Shown in pieces: positions 1 through 9,939 of a stretch of DNA of 64,000 nucleotides. The translations under genes were made by a program, and so were the position numbers. The stretch is from Aporrectodea caliginosa (Eukaryota > Annelida > Clitellata > Crassiclitellata > Lumbricidae): the NCBI GenBank assembly GCA_020284085.1, contig JACEVL010000033.1:1746501-1810500 (forward strand). Reading direction: 5' to 3'. Positions within the stretch are counted from its first letter, which is position 1. Every line of letters starts with the position of its first letter. The notes beneath the pieces are model-generated. The model was not told where the DNA came from. It made no database searches and saw only the letters and a list, made by a program, of their open reading frames with translations.

Positions 1-2
1 TC

Positions 3-521
3 TCCATCGACTACAACCCTCATATGATTGATGATCGGCAATCACGTAGGCTTCATGAACGACGACGTGGTGCCAGTAACAAGGGACAACAGCTTTTTTG
101 AAATAAGTGGCAGAAAGCCAATATGGTTGGTGGACTCAGTGAATGGCAGAGGGGAAAGAGTAATCAGCAGCAACGTTCCCTGAAAGAGATTAGTCGTGCT
201 TGGGGAATTCCCTATGCTACTTTTCGCAGACGAGTCATGAGCATTCCGGACGCCATGTTGCCACCCATGCCTACAAGTGACTGGTCACCAAACTCAGCAC
301 CAATCATTGTTACAACTGCTGTGACTGCAAACAATCAACTGTCAAGTTCAGTGGATTCTTCAACAAACTTAAATACACCTGCCATTCCGGATGCCATGTT
401 GCCACCCATGCCTAGAAGTGACCGACCGGTCACCAAACTCAGCACCAGTCATTGTTACAACTGCTGTGACTGCAGACAATCAACTGTCAAGTTTGGTGGA
501 TTCCTCACCAAACTTAAATAG
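3..521 (+). pseudogene. decayed ORF with helix-turn-helix-like segment, truncated by window start
   Basis: One reading frame runs from base 3 to a TAA near 521, broken once by TGA at 99-101. Just after the ATG at 123 lies a segment with the spacing of a psq/Tigger-type helix-turn-helix (RSLKEISRAWGIPYATFRRR). The rest is a tandem repeat of a 47-residue unit rich in Pro, Ser and Thr (IPDAMLPPMP motif). The Arg-rich stretch before the stop (SRRLHERRRG) also looks coding. This could be a transposase-derived DNA-binding protein or a gene fragment decaying by repeat expansion. I do not recognise the gene; the helix-turn-helix call is by pattern only. Confidence 0.35.
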
Positions 522-592
522 GCTACACCTTCCATTCCGGATGCCATGTTGCCACCCATGCCTACAAGTGACCAGTCATCATCACTGCCACT
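242..592 (+). repeat. tandem repeat, about 141-150 bp unit, about 2.3 copies
   Basis: The block starting CATTCCGGATGCCATGTTG begins at 242, 383 and 533. The first two units are 141 and 150 bp (multiples of 3), and the third is cut short after about 60 bp. The repeat encodes the 47-residue repeat of the overlapping decayed ORF. Confidence 0.8.
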
Positions 593-972
593 GTCTGCAC
601 AGCTGACAGATCCGACTAGGCCTAAGCTATGCTTAGTTGTTCCAGCACTGGTGGTGATGGCCACCAGTTCTGGAACAACTGGTGGTGATGGCTGGTCACT
701 CACAGGTAGGCCTACAATTAACAACTCAGTTGGAATACTAGTAGGCCTAACAATTGAATGCTGGATTGCTGTAGAATCCACAGCACTGCATAGGCCTATT
801 AGATCATTTGCAGTTGCAGCAGTTTTAACCATGACTGGTGCTGAGTTTGGTGACTAGTATTCCAACTGAGTTGTTATTTGTAGACCTACCTGTGAGTGAC
901 CAGCCATCATCACCAGTTGTTCCAGAACCGACTAGGCCTAAGCATAGCTTTATCTGTCAGCTGTGCAGACAG
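590..972. repeat. large imperfect palindrome (inverted repeat with about 110-bp loop)
   Basis: The arm at about 590-745 (starting GTCTGCACAGCTGACAGA) returns as reverse complement at about 856-972. The best-matched inner stretch is 681-740 against 856-915. TAGGCCTA-like octamers are scattered through arms and loop. No TSD was found, so it may be either an inverted duplication or a hairpin-type element. Confidence 0.75.
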
Positions 973-1598
973 TGGCTGACTGTAGGGCCCTATAGCTTCC
1001 TATGACAACAATGGCATGCAAACGATTGTGGCATAATTATCTTAGGCATAGCCTAAATATTGGACTGTTGAATTATTAGCCTCAAGTTTTATGTTTAATT
1101 ATATACACTGGAATTTGATATTTTGTTGGTAGCCTAAATGTGATGGGGTAATATCCCTAGGCCTACTTTTATCCAAGTGTTGTTTCCTTTGTAACCTATT
1201 TGGTCTGAAAGCCTAATGCAGTTAGATGTGTGGTTCGGTTTAACAAAAGCACTTAATGTGTGGTTCGGTTTAACACAAAAATGGTTCGCTTTTCCTTCAA
1301 TGGTGATTCGCTTAACCTGAGTCATCACAATAGCAGCAGGTTCTATTACTTGGGCTGATTCGGTTTACATGACAGTAGTTCACTTTATATATCAGGTGCT
1401 TAGATAGCTGATTAAGCTCTCTTTCAGTAGGTATAGGTCATTGACCGTAGTTGTACAAAATTAGCTCTGAACTGCACTGTAAACTGAACTGGTTCGCTTT
1501 ACCTGCAAGCACCCTGGAGTACGGTAACATAAACATGAAAAATTTCACTTATTAATAAAATCAACGCTACAGCACCGCAAGTAGTAATACTTGCTATG
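973..1598. other. no gene recognised
   Basis: AT-rich sequence with no convincing ORF or splice-bounded exon. A short degenerate direct repeat containing TGTGTGGTTCGGTTTAAC occurs at about 1228 and 1258. Confidence 0.5.
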
Positions 1599-1606
1599 TA
1601 GAGTCT

Positions 1607-1862
1607 CAAGGCCGTAGCCAGGATTTTGTTTCGGTGGTGTTTACTCGTTCTTGAACAAGCCGACAAGCAACAAAGTCAACCGTCTATAAGGGGTTTGGAG
1701 GAGCGCTGTGAGCTCTCAAAGCACTGTAGAGCTGCATCACCTAACTTCACATGAGTGCTCTCAGTTCTTACCTATATGTTAGCAAATGCAATATTTATAT
1801 TATACATTATTTAATTTCGGGGGTGTTTAAACACCCAAAACACCCCCCTAAATACTGCCTTG
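1607..1862. mobile_element. hAT-like MITE, 256 bp
   Basis: The ends are CAAGGCCGTA and its inverted partner TACTGCCTTG (one mismatch). The element is flanked by a perfect 8-bp direct repeat TAGAGTCT at 1599-1606 and 1863-1870. An 8-bp TSD with CA/TG ends is the hAT pattern. There is no coding capacity, so it is non-autonomous. Confidence 0.85.
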
Positions 1863-2708
1863 TAGAGTCTAATATGCGTAATAAGTAATTCGCAACGCTA
1901 AACAGTGGCGTTCTTTGCCGAATAACCATAAGAATAGCTCTGTCCCATCTTACGAACCGTCCCATCTTAGGTGACTCTCCCCTAAGTTGGTCAGGTATCC
2001 AAAATACGATTTACAATTATGGTGCATTAAAACAAGGTAGAGTTTATTTGATTTTTAGTAGAAGTTTTTCAAAATGATAGTCTGTTAGAGAACTTAGTGT
2101 ATTGCGCCTGGGTGAGTGAGTCAATTCGTACAGCAGTGCTAAAGATCTCGAGGCGCTCAACTGGAGCTGAAGATTGAAGTTCAGTTTTCTGTAGGCAGCC
2201 GCAGTGCCGGCGCTATGGTCCTGGAGGCCCCCCAAGCGTTACTTGAGGCCCCCAATTGTCCCAATAACTACGAAAAATCTGCTTTAAGTCGTTGTTCAGA
2301 TGTAAATTATCCATTTTACATTGCACATTTTGTAGTCAAAATGGGTTTTCTACAACGGTTTCTCGGTTCAGAGAAAGTTGTGTTTCACATCCATTTATTA
2401 TATATATTATGTTCTATTCTATTCTATTTTATTTACGGATTTATAAAGCGCCGCTCACAGTACAATTACCTTGTCAGAGGCGCTTCCAGTGCGAAAGGCC
2501 CCTCGAAAAAAGAAAAGTCTTACGAGAACGAGCAGAAACAGTAGTGCCCCAGATAACATCACAGCTCGAGTTATAGAAGGAAGGTATTTTCACAGCCAAG
2601 GGCCAACAGAGGCATAGGCATGATTCTGTGCCGTGGCAGTCCAAGACCGAGGAACTAGAAGCTCATGATGGTGTAAAGAGCGGAGAGGACGTCCAGAGGT
2701 AGCTGAGA

Positions 2709-2732
2709 TAGGCCGTCTTATAAGACGGCCTA
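2709..2732. repeat. perfect 24-bp palindrome
   Basis: The half-site TAGGCCGTCTTA is followed directly by its reverse complement with no spacer, inside the hAT-like element. Confidence 0.9.
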
Positions 2733-2976
2733 CAGAGGTACGTGGAGCTTGTAGCTTTTTATAGGCCTATAAGAAGTCTTCATAGGCCTATAGTTCATGT
2801 TTCAGTGAATCAATTGCAAACTTGGCGACCGCTTCTTTTTACTCGTCTAATTGGTTTGGAAGACTTCATACCACACCACAACGTAGATGATAAACGACTA
2901 GGAAGCAATAATATTATAATTAACCAATGAACTCGCTTCAGAAGCCGTTGCTCCATCATTTTTTTATAATTCGGTG

Positions 2977-3296
2977 CAGGGCCGGATTACCGTATAAGAC
3001 AACTAAGCCATGGCTTAGGGCCCACAACGTTTTGAGGGTTCCAAATATCAGGAAACATATTTTATCATATTGTAGCCTACCATGCAATGTCCTAATTATT
3101 GACAAAATGACAATGGTAAATGCATGAATGATTATTTAGACAATATTTCATTCGAAAAATCGTTTAGGGCCTACGTATGGTTCAAATGTGTTTAGAGACA
3201 CGTAGGCCTAGGGCCTAATTTTGCTTGGTTTGGAGTTAGTGCCCGGGCCCAGATGTCTTAACTCTTGGCCCCCGCAGAACTCTTAATCCGGCCCTG
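2977..3296. mobile_element. nested hAT-like MITE, 320 bp
   Basis: Ends are CAGGGCCGGATTACC and TTAATCCGGCCCTG, with a perfect 8-bp TSD ATTCGGTG at 2969-2976 and 3297-3304. It lies wholly inside the 2202-3427 element and is therefore younger. Confidence 0.9.
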
Positions 3297-3924
3297 ATTC
3301 GGTGCATGGGTTTCAGAAACAGTCACAAACAGGCATAATGAACAGCTAAATTTGGAGGACCCTTACAAACTGCATGGAGGCCCCCAACCGAGGGTTCGGG
3401 GGGCCGGGGGCCCTAGCCCCGGCACTGGTCAGCCGCAGTTAGCTAGCTAAGAATGAGTGCATGACCAGACATGGATCGATAGTCTGATAATGATGGTCAG
3501 CCCTTGTCCTTGGGGTGTATCAAAGTGTCATGTAAGATTGTAAGAGGGATGTAAAGAAAGAATAATGTTGAGTCGACAATTATGTTGCTATGCAAGCAAA
3601 CATAATGCAGAGCAGTTTATTCAATTAACCCCTATAGGGTCACGATATTTCTCAACCGATTTTGGTCACCGGGGGGTAAAAAAATACCCCCACTGTGATT
3701 CGCATGATTCCTATGATAAACTCTCATTTTCAAGTATAAAACTAAAAAAGTTATTTATAGAAGGTACTACACGTGCGCCCGGAAAACTCGAAGGTAGCCA
3801 ATGCGATTATTCTATTTCATAATTGATGCTGCCTGTCTAAACGCATTCGTCGTGTGGAATCTGAAAAACCCGTAATGGAAAAATCATAAAGGTTCAACAC
3901 GTCTTGATAAGCGACGTCTTTTCC

Positions 3925-4419
3925 GCTTCCGCGACAACTCGTCGAACGACATTTCGTATAACGACACTCGTCTACGACAATAATTATTCGTCTAACGACA
4001 TTTCGTCTACTAGTGTAGGCTATCTGTATCCATTACGGCTAATCAACAGAGGCCGCTTTCTTATAGTTTCGCTAAAACGTGCTATATATTCTCAGGAATC
4101 CAGCTTCTAATTACTGACAAGATTATTTTCATCAATCCAGCTTTTGTTGAATGGAAACCTATTTTCATCCATGCATCCAGGTTGATTTCCAGCTTATTTT
4201 TACGTGAAAAATTATTTTCGATCAATTCAGCTTCTATTTCAACACAGGAATGTTTTCATCAATCCCACTTCCATTTCGGGAAACAGTTTTTTTCATCAAT
4301 CCAGCTTCCATTTTAAAGTGACAATATCAAATAACTTAGTAGACGAAATGTCGTTCGACGAATTGTCGCTCGACGAAGTGTCGTAGACGAAATGTCGTTC
4401 GACGAGTTGTCGTGACACC
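3925..4419. mobile_element. MULE-like minisatellite-core element, copy a
   Basis: Flanked by a perfect 9-bp direct repeat GTCTTTTCC (3916-3924, 4420-4428). Inverted ends contain CGACAACTCGTCGAACGAC at 3932 and its complement ending at 4412; the outermost few bases match only partly. The interior is about five degenerate copies of a 36-bp unit whose constant part reads CATCAATCCAGCTTCTATTT, read here in the inverse of its orientation at 9976-10345. The 9-bp TSD fits Mutator-like transposons. It is inserted inside a piggyBac transposase relic. Confidence 0.75.
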
Positions 4420-4422
4420 GTC

Positions 4423-4768
4423 TTTTCCTGGCGGAAGTTGCTGACAAGCTCGTGGAGCCATTGATTACACAGCGTGCCTCCGATCCGCCTCCGAGCCATC
4501 AATTTTACACCAACCATCTGTAGCAAAAGCCATGTTGGCGATCGGTGTACAACCGGCACCTAGTCGATGCGCAACAAATCCAGCGAAGAAATGTGGTCGA
4601 TGCCACTCGTGTCCACGTAAAGACAACAAGAAATGTGAACACAAATGCACTAAGTGCAACAGTTTCGTGTGCGGAAAGCATGCAGTCAAAACACTTGCAT
4701 ATTCCTGCAGAATCCTGCTTATCCTGACCACTTTCCCTCGCTGCAGATGCAGAACGACTGTTCAGTAA
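4423..4768 (+). pseudogene. piggyBac transposase C-terminal relic
   Basis: The frame just after the MULE TSD reads FLAEVADKLVEPLITQR, like the helical segment after the DDE core. It meets a stop near 4520. In another frame 4560-4715 encodes a cysteine cluster (RCHSCP, CTKC, FVCGKH), spaced like the C-terminal Cys-rich zinc domain of piggyBac transposases. The catalytic Asp region is not visible. It lies within TTAA-bounded ends, which supports the family call. Confidence 0.7.
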
Positions 4769-5186
4769 ATGCTGAACGGTACCGTTTGTGTACATTGTAA
4801 TATCATTGAGCTTATAATGTCATAATTTAGCAGAACTTAATTTATTCATCCTAATTTGATTAAACCAAAACGACTTCAATATATAATGTTCAGATACTGA
4901 TAAGGAGACATTGTAATTTGTAACAGCAAGACACTCATGGGTAAAGCATGCATAATGTTATGTTTATAAATTCCTGAGTAAAATAGCTACGACGTGGTTC
5001 ATTTTCGTACTTTATAGCTGATTTGGGTGCATGAGTAACTATAATAAAACTGGATGCATTCTGTGGATGTAACATATTTAGGAAAAGTCATAGAAGCGAT
5101 TTCTTCCATTATTTTCAGGGATTAAAATTTCCGTGAAAACCGAGATGGGGGTATTTTTTACCCCCCGGTGACCCTATGAGGGTTAA

Positions 5187-5554
5187 ACAGGAGGCCCGAG
5201 TCAACCCGGCAGGCTGACATCTTTGCTGACTTTATGGAAGTAATTTGTAACTTACACTTTATTCAATAACAAATTACATGCACTAACAGAACAGACAGCC
5301 TGCAATACACAGCAGAGAGCTGGTCAAAAGGATGGTGTGACCGTGTGACCAATAGTGTCGAAAGCGGCACTAATGTCAAGTAAGTGTGTTCTTTATTAAA
5401 CGTTGGCAAACACACGGCGCTGTACATACAAATTTAAGTAGGGTAATCAACTAGTAGCAGAAAAGTTAGTAAAATTATAATAATAAAATAAAAACACTGT
5501 GGCCTAGGCGTATAACATCCTAGCCAGGAAACCGAATCAAATCTAGGAAGACAT
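5187..5554. repeat. SINE-related fragments, no gene
   Basis: 5285-5310 (ACAGAACAGACAGCCTGCAA) and 5388-5430 (TTCTTTATTAAACG...GCTGTACAT) match parts of the SINE at 7840-8069 in broken order. I see no ORF. Confidence 0.4.
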
Positions 5555-6017
5555 GGGGCCGTCCATAAATGACGTCACGCTATTTTGGCCGATTTTTGAC
5601 CCCCTCCCCTCTGTCACACTTCGTCACAAAAAGTAACACCCCTGAAAAATGACGTCACAAAGCTCTGACCCCTAAAACCAAATTTCCACTTCATAATAAA
5701 ACATGTTTCAAATCCCATTTATTGTCATTGTAATAAGTATTTAAAATCTGATGGTGACAAATATTTAAATAATTACAAAATTATTAATAATGGTGCCAGT
5801 AGGCTATACATTAAAATAATAAAAAAAATTATGAAAATTTTAATACTCCAAATTAGTGCTGTTATTTTAACATTAAAATGTTGTTAATTGTTAAATTTAA
5901 TTACACAGACCTGATGTGACGTCTCATTTCGCTGCTCCCCCTCCCCATGTCACACATCGTCACAAATTTCCGACCCCCGACCCTCTAGGTGCGTGACGTC
6001 ATTTTATGGACGACCCC
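5555..6017. mobile_element. short TIR element with GGGGCCGTCCAT ends
   Basis: The left end GGGGCCGTCCATAAATGACG is matched by the inverted right end TGACGTCATTTTATGGACG plus ACCCC. Subterminal inverted motifs (CCCCTCCCC, CGTCACAAA) follow. The same end type appears at 16887-17240 and, damaged, at 26023-26390. The superfamily was not assigned. Confidence 0.8.
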
Positions 6018-6755
6018 ATTCAAATAATTTAGCAATGGTATAACCCAAGGACCAATATACACCCCTGTGGTTTGTGGCGCTTAATGCGATGATGGTGCGC
6101 TTTAAATTTCGCTTCTTTAAACGTACTAACTAACACGGTTTGATGTTATTAAAATAACGTGTTAATTACTTACTTACTGAGTTCATTGCATTATGGGATG
6201 TGGCTTGAGAAATGTCGGAAGCGGCCATTATTGTTGATTATAAACTCTTCGGAATTAACCATGCGCGTAGTGTACACCATTAAGATGTATCGTTAGCGAG
6301 CCAAATAAAACATTTTTGCTAAAATTAGACGCCAATCAATTCCCATCCTGGTTCTGAACCATTACAGATTAAGAGTTTGTACTTGTTATGGTTCGTGAGA
6401 CGTTATGTTTCCTGCTACAATTAGCCATTAACTTTCTCTAGGCAGAAACTGATTATGAAGCTTCAAGTTTGTTATTTGAAAACTCATCGTTTAATAATAT
6501 CCAATATAAAGACCTGCATTTTTCATGATCCGAACACAATGAGCGCCTCTTTAGGAAAACACAAGCGAAACGATAACGCAAGTTCTCGTAAACAGCAATT
6601 CGGATATTCTACAACACGCAGAAGAGGTAGGCCTAAGCGAAAAGGGGTCAGCCCGAAACCCGAAAACGCTGAAAATACACAAAAACCCGATTTCTCGAAA
6701 ACAGTTTTCTAGAAAGCGGCTGATCTCTTCAGAGTTAAATTGTAAACATAACATA
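6018..6755. other. no secure gene; short ORF with one AT-hook-like motif
   Basis: An ORF at 6539-6712 on + (57 codons from the inner ATG) contains RRRGRPKRKG, an AT-hook core, followed by a low-complexity tail. Repeats of CCCGAAA at 6650-6705 are mirrored by TTCGGG-rich sequence at 7340-7410, so this may be the inner edge of an old inverted-repeat element. I would not call a gene on this. Confidence 0.2.
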
Positions 6756-6764
6756 GACCTAGAG

Positions 6765-7253
6765 GGTTATCCCGTAGTTTAGGTTGCTAAATTATTCTAG
6801 TGTCTTCAGTGCCGTATTTGACTTTGGTAAGTAAGCACTCTACTTATGTCTATCATAACTATAATGAATTCCGCTTCCATTTCATCGAGAATTTTTTTAA
6901 TCAATCCAGCTTCCATTTAATGAAAAAATGACCCAACTTCTATTTAACCAGAAAAATATTTTTCATCAATGGAACTTTTTTGTAAGCAAAGAACTTTTCT
7001 CAATGAGCCCAGCTTCGACTGATGGAAACAATTATTTTCATTATTCCAGCTTCTATTGCATCAAAAACTAAGTTTCATCAATCCAGCTTCTATTTACGGT
7101 AAAAATTATTTCCATCAATTCAACTTCTATTTAAAGACAGAAATAATTTCATCAATCCCACTTCGAGTTAGTGAAACAATTTTTTCCTCAATCCCGCTTC
7201 CATTTCAATTTGACGATATAAAATAATTTAGCAACCTACACTACGGGTTTACC
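6765..7253. mobile_element. MULE-like minisatellite-core element, copy b
   Basis: A perfect 9-bp TSD GACCTAGAG lies at 6756-6764 and 7254-7262. The ends GGTTATCCCGTAGTTTAGG and the inverse of GGTAAACCCGTAGTGTAGG match at 16 of 19 bases. The interior is a run of the 36-bp CATCAATCCAGCTTCTATTT unit. The end sequence is related to copy d (9.9-10.4 kb) but not to copies a, c, e or f. Confidence 0.8.
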
Positions 7254-7494
7254 GACCTAGAGTAGCCTTGATGTATCTGATATATTGCCTATTCAAATGT
7301 TTATTTATTAAATTCATTCGAGTCGGACTTTGAAAATAATTTCGGGATTGCGGCCGAAATTCGTTTGGGGGATTCGGGTTTCGGGGATTCGGCCCGCACC
7401 CGTGAAAAGCAACACCTTATTACAGACATGGGTGAAATGCTGATTAATGATTTGCTGATTGGCCAGGGTTAAATGATGATTGGTCAGTATTTTT

Positions 7495-7690
7495 ATCTCT
7501 CAGTCAAAGAGTATGGGTTCGAGCCTCGTTCGAGGCGGTTGCTGTGTCGGGACCTTGAGCTAGTCCTTCACTCACAATTGCTCTGCAATATAATTGTATC
7601 TGCGACTTCGTCGTGTGTGCACTTCTGAACTTCGTAAGGAGGGCAATATCAAATTACAGTTGTATTGTATTTTTGTATTGTATAAATCAG
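7495..7690 (+). mobile_element. tRNA-derived SINE, 5'-truncated
   Basis: A pol III B-box-like GGTTCGAGCC lies at 7516-7525, followed by a SINE-type body (GGGACCTTGAGCTAGTCCTT) and a T-rich tail with TTGTATTGTA repeats. No A box is visible. The body resembles the better-preserved SINE at 53422-53561. Confidence 0.5.
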
Positions 7691-7839
7691 CAATTCAAAG
7701 GATAAAATGCTGATTGTTTTAAATATTGTTTTAATTAACAAAGTGAAACAGTTAATGAAGAGAATGAAGTTCAGGCAAGCAGTGATCTAAGAAGACTAAT
7801 ACACTTTATTGTTTTCAGTATTGTTTTAATCAACAAATA

Positions 7840-8069
7840 ATAATACTAATAATAATAATCTTTTCTTTATTGAAGCGCTTGACAAACGCACTGAGCTGTA
7901 CATTTACATGTTATGCAATTTAAATCTTAACTTCTAACAGAACAGACAGCCTGCAATACAACGGTGCTAATAGCAGCCTACAAAGCATATCCGCCCAACG
8001 AGGGCTCGAACTCGGTACCTCTCGGTCTCTGTGCCAGATGTTATCCAATGCGTTATCGGGCAATACATT
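7840..8069 (-). mobile_element. tRNA-derived SINE with (ATT)n tail
   Basis: Read on the minus strand from 8069, a tRNA-like head has a pairing acceptor-like stem and a B box (GAGTTCGAGCC). An unrelated body follows, then a 3' end CAAGCGCTTCAATAAAG and an ATT-repeat tail at 7840-7860. It is not a functional tRNA, because the T stem and anticodon arm do not fold properly. Confidence 0.55.
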
Positions 8070-8156
8070 TTGATGTCTTCAATTTAATATTTTAATCAAA
8101 ACTTTTAAAACACTATAAATATTCCAAATAGGTGTGTAGCTTATTATAAATTTTGA

Positions 8157-8583
8157 GGTAAAAGTGCATTTTAGCGTAGTTTATTGATAGTGGAGGTAGA
8201 TGTGTATTTTAGCATATTTTATTATTTTAATGACTTTCTTGATAACTGTAATGAATCCAGCTTCTATTTTAGCAAGATTCTGTTAATCAATTCCACTTCT
8301 ATTTAAGCTAAAATTATTTTCATCAATTCAACTTGTATTCAACCAATGCTGACTCGCCATGCAATGGCGGGTTATTTACAACGCTATACTACACGCTTTC
8401 TTCATCAATCCAGATTCTATTTTAGCAAATTAACCAGTTTCATCAATCCAACTTCCATTTAGGCAAACAATTATTTTCATAAATCCAGCTTCCATTTACA
8501 CAGCCACGTAAGAGAAAAAATAATAAAATATGCTAAAATACTCGGCCGGCAGCATCATGAATTAAATATGCTAAAATTTTGCC
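8157..8583. mobile_element. MULE-like minisatellite-core element, copy c
   Basis: The start GGTAAAAGTGCATTTTAGCG and the end ...TTTTGCC are inverted-related. An 8-bp TSD AATTTTGA lies at 8149-8156 and 8584-8591. It shares whole-length architecture with copy f (61848-62313), including an insert CGCCATGCAATGGCGG-type between core units. The core units are the same 36-bp family as in copies a, b, d and e. Confidence 0.75.
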
Positions 8584-8722
8584 AATTTTGAATTTTGGAG
8601 AGTTCACTTACATTGGATTGGAAGAATTGCAGTCATGAGTGATATCTGCAAGTGTTTTAATAGTCAGTCAGTAACTGAGATTGTTATTTGACTGGTGGGA
8701 GGAAATTCTTCATTATTTTGCT

Positions 8723-9201
8723 GTCATCATCACTGACCAAGAAAAGGCTATCACTTAAGCAATCATGAAACTTTTCCCAAATTTTAAACATCTCATCTGC
8801 TGGAACCACGTTCCTCAAGATCTATGCCAAGCATTTAAACACAAAGGGAAGCAACTTATTACAGCGACAGCATCCTTATATTTCAATTCTTCATTATTTG
8901 TGGTCAGATGATTTTAAGAAGGAGGATTGATAGATATCGTTGGCGATTTTGCAGATCCGTAAAAGAAAGAAAATGTTGCAGTGGTCTATATGACAGAATG
9001 TATTTCCGAATCTATAATGGTCCCAAGTCATGGACTAAGGGCTTCACCAAAACAGAATATTTTCAAAAGGACCGGCCAAATTCTGTCGTCATCAACTACA
9101 ACGGTGATGAGACAGACTTGGCAGCTGATTTCCCTCATGGAATGCAAAGACGACTGCATCAAACTACACATCTAACGCTAGCTCCTAGAAACGTTGAATA
9201 A
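8723..9201 (+). pseudogene. MULE-type transposase relic
   Basis: Frame 8723 reads VIITDQEKAIT, an in-frame TAA, then a segment with FPNFKHLICWNHVPQDL. The spacing TDxEKA...FP...H..CxxH is the hallmark of the MULE transposase core (second Asp and CxxH region). Further on, in another frame, 8975-9170 still looks coding (YNGPKSW, INYNGDETDL). It is broken by stops and frame changes. It lies 140 bp from MULE-like copy c but outside its TSD, so the link to that element is only suggestive. Confidence 0.6.
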
Positions 9202-9920
9202 GTGAAAACTATGATAAATAGAAAGTGAAATCGTGCTTATTCAACCTACACTAATTTGCAATGGATATCTGGGCTTCATTCAGCGAATCTCTAGTTATTT
9301 AGACTTCTATTATGCAGCGCTGTGATTTTCTGTTGCTGGCTCTGCAATCTGGGATGGGCTCCCTGTGTCAATACGTCTATTTCCTAGAGCCCTTGTGGCC
9401 AAGTTTTTTTCTAACCTCTGGATTGTTCTCTTTAGCCAGGGTTGGGTCGGGAGTGCTCCTGAGTAGATAATCACGAAGGAACACTATCTAAATCTCTTAA
9501 ATAAATGATTGAATGACAATGGTATCATATTGTCTGTGTTAGTGTTTCCAAAAGAAAGAAAAATACATTTGTGATATGTGCATGTAAAGGTACTTTGGTA
9601 ATTACATGTTACTAAATACCTTAAGTAAACAATAAGCATTTCTCTAACATAATTATTGATTAATAATAATAATGACCAATTGTTGCATTCTATTGTTAAA
9701 ATTTTTCTAATCAGCATTTAACCCCTGGCCAGTCAGCAATCAGCAAATCAACATTTTATCCGTGTCTCCGTATTACTCACAAACAGAAAAACTATGCACA
9801 AGTTGATAAAGCTCAGTTAAAAAAGAAATTAAACGCTTGTGCAAGTAAGAATAACATAACATGGGTTTTATTTTTAGAAGACCTGTAGTCTTTGCTAGAA
9901 CCACTGCAATTTAACCCGGA
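9202..9920. other. no gene recognised
   Basis: AT-rich sequence without a convincing ORF, splice-bounded exon or repeat boundary. Confidence 0.4.
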
Positions 9921-9939
9921 AAGCTGCATAGCCCAATTT

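Larger units (their letters stand above)
2202..3427. mobile_element. hAT-like non-autonomous element, 1226 bp
   Basis: The left end CAGTGCCGGCGCTATGG pairs with the right end CTAGCCCCGGCACTG. The flanks GGCAGCCG (2194-2201) and GTCAGCCG (3428-3435) are an 8-bp TSD with one mismatch. It hosts the nested element at 2977-3296 and a perfect 24-bp palindrome at 2709-2732. Positions 2430-2560 resemble a repeat that recurs at 33447-33660. No transposase motif was seen. Confidence 0.8.
3629..5182 (+). mobile_element. piggyBac-like element, 1554 bp, decayed
   Basis: TTAA at 3625-3628 and 5183-5186 flanks ends that read CCC..TATAGGGTCAC and its inverse. Subterminal inverted repeats carry GGTCACCGGGGGGTA. 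TTAA plus CCCTNNNAGGG-type ends are diagnostic of piggyBac. Only the 3' part of the transposase gene survives (4430-4715), and a MULE-like element is inserted at 3925-4419. Confidence 0.9.

Noticed and set aside
4296..4795. Three minus-strand ORFs of 87-96 codons
   Set aside because: Antisense shadows of the piggyBac Cys-rich relic and the MULE-like right arm.
7984..8069. Possible tRNA gene on the minus strand (B box and pairing acceptor-like ends)
   Set aside because: No standard anticodon arm or T stem, and it continues into a SINE body with an ATT tail. The same reasoning applies to 53422-53561, 24960-25110 and 37490-37640.
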